Shown: one piece after another, positions 27,138-32,860 of the stretch
How the letters are laid out: the number at the start of each line of letters is the position of its first letter
How positions within the stretch are numbered: the stretch's first letter is position 1
Assembly: GCF_003574465.1 (NCBI RefSeq)
Contig: NZ_QOWC01000089.1
Span: 1-32,860, forward strand
Reading direction: 5' to 3'
DNA from: Methylobacterium crusticola
GTDB lineage: Bacteria > Pseudomonadota > Alphaproteobacteria > Rhizobiales > Beijerinckiaceae
Length of the DNA: 32,860 bases
Translations under genes and position numbers: made by a program
The notes under the pieces: generated by a model
The model's database searches: none
What the model was told of the DNA's origin: nothing
What the model saw: the letters and a program-made list of their open reading frames with translations, nothing else

Positions 27138-27456
27138 CGTCCGCGAACCTTCACAAGGCTGTCACCGTGCTATTAGACTAACCCGCAATGGACTCGGCCT
27201 TTTCGTTCTGCTGCGGGGAGGTGGCGTTGATCGTCCCTTGTCGGCAGCGCAGACGGCGCCCGGATCGCATCCCGGCCCCCGCTCACCACGGTGCCCGCCT
27301 CCGGCGCACTCGTGGCGGCCTTCCGCCGTGTCCCCTCACTCCCCCCGGCCAGCTCGGAGGATAGGCGATGCTCCCCATCACCTGTCCCGGCGGGCGACCC
27401 GAGGACCGGCATCGCGCCGGGGCGCCTCGGTGCGGTCGGTCCGTTGTCAGGGCAGG

Positions 27457-28008
27457 ATGATGCTGGATCTTCAAACGCTCGTGCTCAACGCGGATTACCG
27501 GCCGCTCTCGTACAACCCGCTCTCGCTGTGGTCCTGGAAGGACGCGTTCACCGCCCTGTTCCTCGACCGCGTCACCCTGGTGGCGAGCTACGACGTCGAG
27601 GCGCGCTCGCCGAGCCGATCCCTGAAGGTGCCGAGCGTGGTGGCGCTGAAGAGCTACGTCGCGATGGCGCGCAGCCCCGCCTTCACGCGCTACAACATCT
27701 ACCTGCGCGACACGTTCTCCTGCCAGTATTGCGGCCTGCGGCTGCCCTCCGGCGGGCTGACCTTCGACCACGTGGTGCCGCGCTCCCGCGGCGGGCTCTC
27801 GAGCTGGGACAACGTCGTGGCGGCGTGCAGCCCGTGCAACCTGCGCAAGGCGAACCGCACGCCCGAGGAGGCCGAGATGCCCCTCCTGAGCCTGCCCCGC
27901 CGGCCGAGCCGCTACGAGCTCCACCGCCGGCAGCCGGAATTCGACCACCGCCAGTATCACCACACCTGGGTCGACTACCTGTACTGGGACAGCGAGCTCG
28001 AGACCTGA
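27457..28008 (+). CDS. HNH endonuclease family protein
   Basis: A 183-residue protein of the widespread single-domain HNH group. The N-terminal 80 residues are typical (LVLNADYRPLSYNPLSLWSW, then DRVTLVASYD). The nuclease core has zinc-binding Cys89 and Cys92 (CQYCG), the catalytic DH pair Asp104-His105 in FDHVVPRSRGG, Asn119 and the second zinc pair Cys124 and Cys127 in CSPCNLRKANRTPEEA. All HNH and zinc positions are intact. Its cellular role is unknown; it is found in many genomes as a lone gene without a methylase or defence partner, and none is seen here. ATG 27457 or the directly following ATG 27460 may be the start (AGGG lies 4 or 7 nt before). It converges on the small secreted protein with a 13-bp gap. 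Confidence 0.9.
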   Translation: MMLDLQTLVLNADYRPLSYNPLSLWSWKDAFTALFLDRVTLVASYDVEARSPSRSLKVPSVVALKSYVAMARSPAFTRYNIYLRDTFSCQYCGLRLPSGGLTFDHVVPRSRGGLSSWDNVVAACSPCNLRKANRTPEEAEMPLLSLPRRPSRYELHRRQPEFDHRQYHHTWVDYLYWDSELET

Positions 28009-28021
28009 CCGGCGGCCGCCC

Positions 28022-28381
28022 TCACCAGGCGGGGAAGACCGGCGGCGGGATGTTGTAGATCGGCAGGCCCGTGGGGCGCGGCATCCAGGCCTCGTAGGCC
28101 TCGCCGTCGGTCTCGCCCCAGGAGACCGGCTGCACCCGGCCGACAAGCCGCCCTCGGCCGACGGGCCGCCCTCGGCCCGCGTGGGCCCGCCGGACGACCG
28201 GCCCGTGCCACAATGCCCGAATGGCGCGCGGCTCGTCGCCGCTGGGCGGGCCGCCGAGGCGCGGATCGCCCGGCGCCGGATGGCCCCCCGGCAGGCCGTC
28301 CGCGGCCGCCTGGGCTGCGAGCGCGAGGGTGAGCAGCCCGGCAGCCAGGGCGGGGCGGATCGTGCGGGCGGGTCCGAACAT
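28022..28381 (-). CDS. Small secreted protein of unknown function, 119 aa
   Basis: I do not recognise a family. A Sec signal peptide (about 1-29, LAAGLLTLALAAQAAAD) is followed by a Gly/Pro-rich stretch, an arginine-rich segment with a duplicated hexapeptide GRGRPV / GRGRLV (the coding DNA repeats gccgccctcggcc at 28147 and 28165) and a C-terminal tail GLPIYNIPPPVFPAW. It would be periplasmic or exported. The start is the ATG read from 28381, with AGGAGA about 7 nt upstream, partly inside a hairpin. The balanced N-terminus and the ribosome site support a real gene. Its 3' end converges on the HNH gene; its upstream neighbour is the SDR gene on the same strand, 91 bp away. Confidence 0.65.
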   Translation of the reverse strand: MFGPARTIRPALAAGLLTLALAAQAAADGLPGGHPAPGDPRLGGPPSGDEPRAIRALWHGPVVRRAHAGRGRPVGRGRLVGRVQPVSWGETDGEAYEAWMPRPTGLPIYNIPPPVFPAW

Positions 28382-28390
28382 GGAACATCT

Positions 28391-28407
28391 CCTGGGCCGG
28401 CCCCAGG
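28391..28407 (-). promoter_or_regulatory. Leader hairpin overlapping the ribosome site
   Basis: On the leftward transcript CCTGGG and CCCAGG pair (6 bp, 5-nt loop). The second arm is followed directly by AGATGTTCC and the start codon, so AGG of the AGGAG ribosome site is inside the stem. This could lower or regulate translation of the secreted protein. Confidence 0.4.
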
Positions 28408-28425
28408 ATCCCGCACGAGGCGCCA

Positions 28426-28444
28426 CCGGCGGCTTAACCGCCGG
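28426..28444 (-). terminator. Hairpin downstream of the SDR gene
   Basis: CCGGCGG (28426-28432), loop CTTAA and CCGCCGG (28438-28444) form a 7-bp perfect stem about 28 nt after the SDR stop. No long T run follows on the leftward strand. A terminator is the likeliest role. Confidence 0.45.
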
Positions 28445-28472
28445 CCCGCGACGCCTCGGCATGGTTTCCGCC

Positions 28473-29240
28473 CTATTGCGCGGTGACGCCGCCGTCGATC
28501 ACCATCTCGGCCCCGGTGACGAACCCGGCCTCGTCGGAGGCGAGGTAGGCGGCGAGCCCGGCGATCTCCTCCGCGGCGGCGTTGCGGCCGAGGGGCACCG
28601 AGGCGCGCAGGCGCTCGCGCAGGGCCTCCGGATCCCGGCCGCCTGCCGCGAGGGCGTGCAGCATCTCGGTCTCGGTGAAGCCCGGATGGATCGAGTTGCA
28701 GCGCACGCCGTAGCGCTGGCGGGCGCAGTGCAGGGCCACGGACTTGGTGAGCAGGCGCACGGCGCCCTTCGAGGCGTTGTAGGCCGCGAGGTTGTGGCCG
28801 CCGACGATGCCGGAGACCGACGAGAGGTTGACGATGGTCCCGCCCCGGCCGGCGGGCGGCTTCATCACCCGCACGGCGTGGCGGCATCCCAGGAAGGTCC
28901 CGTCGACGTTGACGGCCTGCACCCGGTGCCACTGCGCGAGGGTGATGTCCTCGATCGTGCCCACGACCGCGATGCCGGCGCTGTTGACCAGGACGTCGAT
29001 GCCGCCGTGGCGCGCCACGGCCGCGTCCATCACGCGCTGCCACTCCTCGTCGCGGGTGACGTCGAGGGACGCGTCGTAGAAGACCGGGCTCTCCGTGGCG
29101 GCGCGGCCGGCCCCCTCGGCGTCGATGTCGGCGAGCACCACCGCGGCGGCGCCCTCCAGCGCGAAGCGGCGCGCCGTGGCGAGCCCGATCCCGCGCGCGG
29201 CACCCGTGACGAGCGCGACCTTGCCGGCCAGACGCTGCAT
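28473..29240 (-). CDS. Short-chain dehydrogenase/reductase (SDR)
   Basis: A 255-residue classical SDR using NAD(P)(H). The Rossmann motif TGAARGIG is at 12-19, DVT is around 60, NSAG lies near 86-89, and the catalytic Ser141, Tyr154 and Lys158 are in the usual SSVSG...YNASK arrangement. NSIHPGFTETEM follows the active site and the C-terminus ends in AEMVIDGGVTAQ. An acidic residue (Asp38, in LADID) at the end of strand 2 favours NAD(H) over NADP(H). The likely reaction is interconversion of an alcohol and a ketone; the substrate is not evident. I choose the ATG read from 29240 because GGGAGG lies 8 nt upstream; the ATG at 29258 is possible. It is 91 bp downstream of the first barrel gene on the same strand. 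Confidence 0.93.
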   Translation of the reverse strand: MQRLAGKVALVTGAARGIGLATARRFALEGAAAVVLADIDAEGAGRAATESPVFYDASLDVTRDEEWQRVMDAAVARHGGIDVLVNSAGIAVVGTIEDITLAQWHRVQAVNVDGTFLGCRHAVRVMKPPAGRGGTIVNLSSVSGIVGGHNLAAYNASKGAVRLLTKSVALHCARQRYGVRCNSIHPGFTETEMLHALAAGGRDPEALRERLRASVPLGRNAAAEEIAGLAAYLASDEAGFVTGAEMVIDGGVTAQ

Positions 29241-29331
29241 GAAGACCGCCTCCCCCATCCACCTCTCCCGGGTGCGCGGGAAGGGTGGAGCGGTTCGGGC
29301 CCGCCCGCAAGGGGCTCTCAAGTCCGCCGGC

Positions 29332-30249
29332 TCAGAACTTCACCGCGGCGCCGCCCCGCACCGTGTTCACGTTCAGCTTGTGGCCGTCGAAGTCGTTGAA
29401 CAGCACGTACTGGTACTCGGCCCGCAGGATCAGGCCGGGCGTGATCGCGTATTCGAGGCCCGCACCGGCCGCGATGCCGCCGACGATCTTCTCCTTGCTG
29501 CGGTGCAGGATGTCGGGCGCCGCCAGGGTGCTGCCGCCGGGATTGCCCTGGATGAAGTTCGCGTAGCCGGAATTGTTGACGTAGACGCGCTGGGACGGGT
29601 CGGCGAGCGCCTGGTTGCTCCGGTAGGTGGCCTGGTCGTACTCGTAGGCGCGCACCGCCACCGTCTCGGAGATCTGCGCGCGGCCGACCGCGAAGCCGCC
29701 GGTCACGTAGGGGAGGAAGCCGCCCACGGTGTAGCCGAAGCGGGCCCGGATCGTGGCGTAGTCGTCGAGCCGCGTCGCCGCCTCGCCCGACAGGTTGGCG
29801 CCGTAGAGGTAGCCGTCGCTGCCGACGATGTAGCGTCCCGTGCGGTCGGCGCTGCGGCCGGTGATGCCGGCATGCGTGTAGTCGAACTCGACGCCCGCCA
29901 CGACCTCGTCGAACTGATAGTTGATGCCCGCGAAGGCCCCGAAGGTCGCGCCGTCGCGGCGGGAATCGACCGCGCTGAGCAGGCTCGAGGCCCCGAGGAT
30001 GCTCTCCAGGGCGCGGCCGCGCAGGTGGTCGGCGACGAGGGGCTGGAACACGCTGCCGAAGCCGAAATTCGTGCTCGACCAGCCGCCATGGCCGCCGACG
30101 TAGATGCCCTCCCACGTCGCCAGCGAGGGCGCCGCCACCGGCTCGTAGCTGCCGCCGCGCAGGCTGCCGAAGTCGAAATCCGCAGCGCTTGCCGCCGTTG
30201 CCTCGAGGAGGCCCAGGCAGCCGAGTAGACCGTAGATCGCGATACGCAT
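29332..30249 (-). CDS. Outer-membrane beta-barrel protein (Omp25/RopB-like), 305 aa
   Basis: A 305-residue outer-membrane protein. The signal peptide ends in ASAAD at about residue 24. The mature part has alternating aromatic/aliphatic strands of an OmpA-like eight-strand barrel (WEGIYVGGHGGWS, GAFAGINYQF, GVEFDYTHA, ATIRARFGYTVGGFLPYVTGGFAVG, GAGLEYAITPGLILRAEYQYVLFNDF), ending in AAVKF with the terminal Phe required for barrel assembly. It lacks the polyproline linker of its two neighbours, and its N-terminus differs. The start is the ATG read from 30249. The longer frame above it runs antisense through spacer DNA. It may serve as structural envelope protein or small porin; no specificity is evident. 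Dyads lie 50-75 bp upstream. Confidence 0.88.
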   Translation of the reverse strand: MRIAIYGLLGCLGLLEATAASAADFDFGSLRGGSYEPVAAPSLATWEGIYVGGHGGWSSTNFGFGSVFQPLVADHLRGRALESILGASSLLSAVDSRRDGATFGAFAGINYQFDEVVAGVEFDYTHAGITGRSADRTGRYIVGSDGYLYGANLSGEAATRLDDYATIRARFGYTVGGFLPYVTGGFAVGRAQISETVAVRAYEYDQATYRSNQALADPSQRVYVNNSGYANFIQGNPGGSTLAAPDILHRSKEKIVGGIAAGAGLEYAITPGLILRAEYQYVLFNDFDGHKLNVNTVRGGAAVKF

Positions 30250-30301
30250 GAAAGCCGTCCCCGGCAGCAGCCTCGATGCCGCTGTCTTGCCGCAATCGGC
30301 A

Positions 30302-30322
30302 CAATGCATTGGTAACCTTAAG
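30302..30322 (-). promoter_or_regulatory. Cluster of small palindromes upstream of the 305-aa barrel gene
   Basis: CAATGCATTG (30302-30311, 10-bp perfect palindrome), GGTAACC (30311-30317) and CTTAAG (30317-30322) overlap in 21 bp, about 55-75 bp before the start codon. It is the AT-richest spot of the spacer and the likely promoter/operator. Confidence 0.35.
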
Positions 30323-30364
30323 ATTGGGTTGCCGATGACGGTGCGCGACGGATCGTGCCCGAAA

Positions 30365-30402
30365 CGAGAACTGCCCGGCGCGGGGGCGCCGGGCAGTTCT
30401 CG
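30365..30402 (-). terminator. Intrinsic terminator of the 277-aa barrel gene
   Basis: A perfect 17-bp stem (left arm 30365-30381, right arm 30386-30402, loop GGGG) lies 24 nt beyond the stop at 30426. On the leftward transcript it is followed by GUUUCG. This is the strongest terminator in the window. Confidence 0.85.
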
Positions 30403-30425
30403 AGCGAGAGGCGGGTGGCCGGCGA

Positions 30426-31259
30426 TCAGTAGACCGGGGCGGAGCTCCCGAGGCCCGGCAGCGCGAAGCCGTTGCCGAAGGCCCAGCGCAGGCCAACCCT
30501 GAACTCGTTGGCGGCGATGTCCTTGATCCGGGTGTTCTGCGTGTAGACGTCGAAGCCGGTCCGCGCCTTGCCGATCTCGAGGTAGCGGTAGCTGGCGTCG
30601 ATGCTGACGCCGGCGCCGATCTCGTAGGAGAGGCCCGCCATGGCGGCCCAGGCCAGGCTGAGCGCGGTGTGGCTGGAGCGGGCGTCGTAGCCCTGGGGGC
30701 CGATGGCGTAGATCGGCTGGGTGTCGCCGCAGGTGGTGGTGAAGCAGGTCGTGCCGGTCCAGGCGTCGTGGAAGCGCTTGCTGGCGAAGCCCACGCCGGC
30801 ACCGACGTAGGGCGTGAAGCCCCACCAGGTGCCGAGGTCGGCGTAGACGTTGAACAGCCCCGTCAGCACGTCGAGCTTGCCGGCCTCGGTGTTGAATCCC
30901 TCGGTGAACAGGGTGCGCGAGCTGTAATCCCGGAAGCGGCTGCGGGTGCGGGCGTCGACGGTGATGTCGGCGCGCAGGAAGCTGTTGAAGCGGTAGCCGA
31001 CGCCGCCGCCGTACCCGTCGGTGTCGGAGAGCCGGAAGCCCACGAGCTTCGCGCCGTCGGTGCCCGGCAGCGTGTCGTCCTTCGGGTGCCGGAAGTCGCT
31101 CGCCGTGAAGTCCCCGCGCAGGTACCAGCCGCCGCCGATCTCCACCGGAGCGGCCGGCGGCGGCGGGGGCGGCGGCAGCAGGTCGGCCGCCAGCGCGGGC
31201 GCGGCGCCGAGCAGGCCGAGCCCGAGGGCGGCCGAGATGCGGTGACGGAACCGAGCCAT
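30426..31259 (-). CDS. Outer-membrane beta-barrel protein with polyproline linker, 277 aa
   Basis: A 277-residue outer-membrane protein. The signal peptide ends in ALAAD (about residue 25) and is followed by LLPPPPPPPAAPVEIGGGWYLRGD, a polyproline linker in front of the first strand. The barrel strands alternate as in the Omp25/hemin-binding-type group (GVGYRFNSFLRADITVDA, FTPYVGAGVGFASK, ALSLAWAAMAGLSYEIGAGVSIDASYRYLEIG, FRVGLRWAFG). It ends in APVY, not Phe. The two cysteines (in TTCFTTTCGD) lie in a loop and could form a disulfide. A paralogue with the same opening lies directly upstream. Start ATG from 31259, GAGGG 6 nt upstream. It has its own terminator and a dyad-rich promoter zone, so it is expressed by itself. 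Confidence 0.9.
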   Translation of the reverse strand: MARFRHRISAALGLGLLGAAPALAADLLPPPPPPPAAPVEIGGGWYLRGDFTASDFRHPKDDTLPGTDGAKLVGFRLSDTDGYGGGVGYRFNSFLRADITVDARTRSRFRDYSSRTLFTEGFNTEAGKLDVLTGLFNVYADLGTWWGFTPYVGAGVGFASKRFHDAWTGTTCFTTTCGDTQPIYAIGPQGYDARSSHTALSLAWAAMAGLSYEIGAGVSIDASYRYLEIGKARTGFDVYTQNTRIKDIAANEFRVGLRWAFGNGFALPGLGSSAPVY

Positions 31260-31355
31260 GAATCGCCCTCTTCTGCCCCTTCGGGCGCTTGAGCCCGGGC
31301 GTCTTCGCGATTGTCGTGCGCGGGCCTGCTGCCCGATGTCCCGACACTGGCATGT

Positions 31356-31386
31356 AAAGGTTAGCAGGCGTTTAACCCTAACCTTT
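31356..31386 (-). promoter_or_regulatory. 9-bp inverted repeat and CtrA-like site upstream of the 277-aa barrel gene
   Basis: AAAGGTTAG (31356-31364) and CTAACCTTT (31378-31386) are perfect inverted copies, 13 bp apart, about 100-125 bp before the start codon. Overlapping them, TTAG-N7-TTAAC (31361-31376) is one mismatch from the CtrA box TTAA-N7-TTAAC known from Caulobacter and relatives. The binding protein is inferred. Confidence 0.4.
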
Positions 31387-31457
31387 GACCACGAGTCCCC
31401 GGACCGGGCGCCCCGGGGCCGGCGCGGATCTCCCGCCGCGGGAGCCGCCGAGAACGC

Positions 31458-31494
31458 CGACGGCGCCGCCCCCCGGAAGGGAGCGGCGCCGTCG
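31458..31494 (-). terminator. Hairpin terminator of the 308-aa barrel gene
   Basis: CGACGGCGCCGC (31458-31469) and GCGGCGCCGTCG (31483-31494) form a perfect 12-bp stem with a 13-nt loop, 35 nt after the stop at 31529. GUUCUC follows on the leftward strand, so the T run is weak. Confidence 0.7.
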
Positions 31495-31528
31495 CAATCG
31501 TCCCGCGCAACCGGGTCCGGTGCCCGCC

Positions 31529-32455
31529 TCAGTACTTCCGCACGAGCGGGCCGGGCATCGGCGGCGGCTCGTAGGCGGCCACCACGGGCCCGCCGAAGAG
31601 CCAGCGCATGCCGAGCTTGATGTCGTGGGACTCAATGTCCTTGACCTTGAACGGCCCGTAGACCTGGCCGCAGAAGCAGTTCAGCGCGCCCGAGCCCGCC
31701 TCGCCGAGGTTCAGGTAGCGGTAGGCGAGTTCGAGCCGCAGGCCGGGGGTGACGGCGTAGGACACGCCGGCGTGCAGGGCCCAGGCCAGGCTGTTCTTGG
31801 TCTGCGTCTTGTAGGCGCCGCCGCTGATGCCGCCGGACTGGCTGCCGGCCAGTTCGGGATTGTCCGGGTAGCTGACCTTGGTGACGTTCTGGCTCGTCTC
31901 CGACAATCCCGACATGCGGTTGAAGGCCACGCCGACGCCGCCGCCGATGAAGGGCGAGAACCCGTAATAGGTCCCGAGGTCGACGTAGCCGTTCACCAGC
32001 ACGACGGCGGCCGAGTAGTTGCCGTTTGTCGATTCGTCGGTCTGGCTGCTGTAGCTCGTGCGCAGGCCGGAGCCGTCCGTGTAGCTGCCGCCGGCCTTGA
32101 TGCGGTCGTTGGTGCGGAAGCCGCTGGAGAAGCGGTACTCGCCGGTCACGTCGCCGCGCAGCCAGTTGTTGAACTGGTAGCCGACGCCGATGCCCGCGAA
32201 GCCGCCGCCGCCCAGGTCGCTGTTGTAGTACTGCACAACGTCCGGCGCCGGCAGGGTCGAGACCTTCGGGGTGGTGTAGATGCTCGCCCCCACGTCGCCG
32301 CGCAGGTACCAGCCGCCGCCGAACTCCACGGGCGGCGGAGGCAGCGGCGGCGGCGGGGGTGGCAGCAGGTCGGCGGCGTGGACGAGGCCCGGCGCGACCA
32401 CGCCCGCCGCGAGCGTGAACGTGCGCGCCAGCGCGAGTGGCTTGCAGCGGCCCAT
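31529..32455 (-). CDS. Outer-membrane beta-barrel protein with polyproline linker, 308 aa
   Basis: A 308-residue paralogue of the downstream 277-residue protein. The signal peptide ends in VHAAD (about residue 28), then comes LLPPPPPPLPPPPVEFGGGWYLRGD. Barrel strands include GIGVGYQFNNWLRGDVTGEYRF, GYVDLGTYYGFSPFIGGGVGVAFN, AWALHAGVSYAVTPGLRLELAYRYLNLG and HDIKLGMRWLFGG. CFCG near residue 255 gives two close cysteines. After the last strand it has a proline-rich tail ending in VRKY, not a terminal aromatic strand, so the C-terminal extension may lie in the periplasm. The start is the ATG read from 32455 with AAGGA 6 nt upstream. Own promoter zone and terminator. It is probably a general structural outer-membrane protein; no ligand is evident. 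Confidence 0.9.
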   Translation of the reverse strand: MGRCKPLALARTFTLAAGVVAPGLVHAADLLPPPPPPLPPPPVEFGGGWYLRGDVGASIYTTPKVSTLPAPDVVQYYNSDLGGGGFAGIGVGYQFNNWLRGDVTGEYRFSSGFRTNDRIKAGGSYTDGSGLRTSYSSQTDESTNGNYSAAVVLVNGYVDLGTYYGFSPFIGGGVGVAFNRMSGLSETSQNVTKVSYPDNPELAGSQSGGISGGAYKTQTKNSLAWALHAGVSYAVTPGLRLELAYRYLNLGEAGSGALNCFCGQVYGPFKVKDIESHDIKLGMRWLFGGPVVAAYEPPPMPGPLVRKY

Positions 32456-32541
32456 GACGGTTCCTTGCTTGAGGGGCCGCGAGGCTTCGGGCGGCCCGTC
32501 CGGAAGACGTCACGACTGTCCGCGCAATCGGTAAACCCGCG

Positions 32542-32563
32542 CTTAACGTTAAGCCTTAGGCTT
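32542..32563 (-). promoter_or_regulatory. Palindromes upstream of the 308-aa barrel gene
   Basis: CTTAACGTTAAG (32542-32553) is a perfect 12-bp palindrome, and AAGCC-TTA-GGCTT (32551-32563) overlaps it. On the minus strand TTAA-N7-TTTA (32546-32532) is one mismatch from a CtrA-type TTAA-N7-TTAA pair. The site lies about 77-108 bp before the start codon. Confidence 0.4.
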
Positions 32564-32607
32564 GCGAAAGCGTTGCATTGGAGCGGCGTCGCCGCGGAGC
32601 GCCCGTC

Positions 32608-32860
32608 TCAGGCCGCGACCTTGCGCAACGCCTCCACCACATCGTCGACCACCCGGACCACGAGGTCGCGGTCGTCTCCCTCCGCCATGACGCGGATGAC
32701 CGGCTCGGTGCCGGAGGGCCGGATCACCAGCCGGCCGGCATTGCCGAGGCGCTGGCGCGCGCCCTCGATCGCCGTCACCACGCTGTCCTGGCGCAGGGGC
32801 TCGCCCCCGGCGCCGTAGCGCACGTTCTTGAGCACTTGCGGCAGCGGGTCGAAGCAGTGG
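32608..32860 (-). CDS. glmM: Phosphoglucosamine mutase, C-terminal part (cut by window edge)
   Basis: Only the last 83 residues are present. They read HCFDPLPQVLKNVRYG at the cut end and include RLVIRPSGTEPVIRVMAEGDD, the phosphate-binding RPSGTEP loop of the C-terminal domain (domain 4) of phosphohexomutases, in the form typical of GlmM. GlmM converts glucosamine-6-phosphate to glucosamine-1-phosphate for UDP-GlcNAc, peptidoglycan and lipopolysaccharide synthesis in the cytoplasm. The frame is open to the window edge, so the start and catalytic serine lie outside. The stop is the TGA read at 32610-32608. It is followed on the same strand by the 308-residue barrel gene after 152 bp. Confidence 0.92.
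   Translation of the reverse strand, partial: HCFDPLPQVLKNVRYGAGGEPLRQDSVVTAIEGARQRLGNAGRLVIRPSGTEPVIRVMAEGDDRDLVVRVVDDVVEALRKVAA

Larger units (their letters stand above)
26827..27456. other. 630-bp divergent spacer, channel / HNH genes, with several dyads
   Basis: This is the longest gene-free stretch in the window. From 27004 to 27137 it carries four inverted repeats in a row (listed separately). An AT-richer patch, ttcacaaggctgtcaccgtg then ctattagacta (about 27150-27180), may hold a promoter for the rightward gene but has no well-spaced boxes. A 58-codon frame at 27188-27364 has no ribosome site and a proline/arginine-rich composition, so it is not called as a gene. The remaining 90 bp form the HNH leader. 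Nothing else recognisable was seen. Confidence 0.5.

Noticed and set aside
27188..27364. 58-codon frame in the large spacer
   Set aside because: No ribosome site, Pro/Arg-rich composition, no recognisable motif.
24130..27456. Long rightward frame fused to the HNH gene
   Set aside because: The part before 27457 is antisense to the channel gene and has shadow composition. The HNH family starts at MLDLQTLVLNADYRP, preceded by a ribosome site.
27457..28008. HNH gene as part of a defence or restriction system
   Set aside because: No methylase, helicase, toxin or recombinase lies nearby. The family is usually a solitary housekeeping-like gene in this order.

Overview
The window is a gene-dense, very GC-rich (roughly 70 percent or more by eye) stretch of an alphaproteobacterial chromosome, most likely Methylobacterium or a close relative in the Hyphomicrobiales. 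The clues are a 560-residue acyl-CoA dehydrogenase with the long N-terminal extension of methylsuccinyl-CoA dehydrogenase (ethylmalonyl-CoA pathway), a PleC/DivJ/PdhS-type histidine kinase, an NdvA-like glucan exporter, polyproline-linked Omp25-type beta-barrels and a small protein ending in the ETFPSSDP motif common in this order. I see no insertion sequence, prophage, CRISPR array, rRNA or tRNA. The content reads as core chromosome and not as an accessory island.

Layout. 1-5145: a small unknown protein, an HSL-type esterase (-), a cupin, a class IV aminotransferase, a ChaA-type cation/proton antiporter and a Tat-exported alpha/beta hydrolase. 5146-6684: a membrane histidine kinase (-), whose stop codon abuts that of the hydrolase. 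6925-11371: five rightward genes, namely a two-subunit molybdenum hydroxylase (iorA/iorB type), a four-cysteine uracil-DNA glycosylase homologue, pyrF and a DUF1330 protein. 11519-15647: two paralogous family 4 glycosyltransferases transcribed divergently from a 109-bp spacer, the leftward one followed by a DegP/HtrA protease. 15769-19822: a small acidic protein, mcd (-), a DMT permease (-) and a YihY/BrkB membrane protein. 19860-23599: an NdvA-like ABC exporter (-) divergent from a PomA/MotA-MotB stator pair. 23627-26826: a large MscS-type channel translationally coupled to a CAP-domain lipoprotein (-). 26827-27456: a 630-bp spacer rich in perfect dyads, then an HNH endonuclease. 28022-32455: a small secreted protein, an SDR and three outer-membrane beta-barrel genes (all -), two of which carry their own terminator hairpin. 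32608-end: the C-terminus of glmM (-).

Much of the window concerns the cell envelope: glucan export, glycosyltransferases, HtrA, the mechanosensitive channel with its CAP lipoprotein, the outer-membrane barrels, GlmM and the flagellar stator. I found no obvious new multi-gene defence or metabolic system. The signals most worth a second look are the tetracysteine motif at identical residue numbers in the two divergent glycosyltransferases, the row of dyads in the channel/HNH spacer, the TTAA-containing dyads upstream of all three barrel genes (one fits a CtrA-like site), and the GTGA start/stop overlap joining the channel and the CAP lipoprotein.
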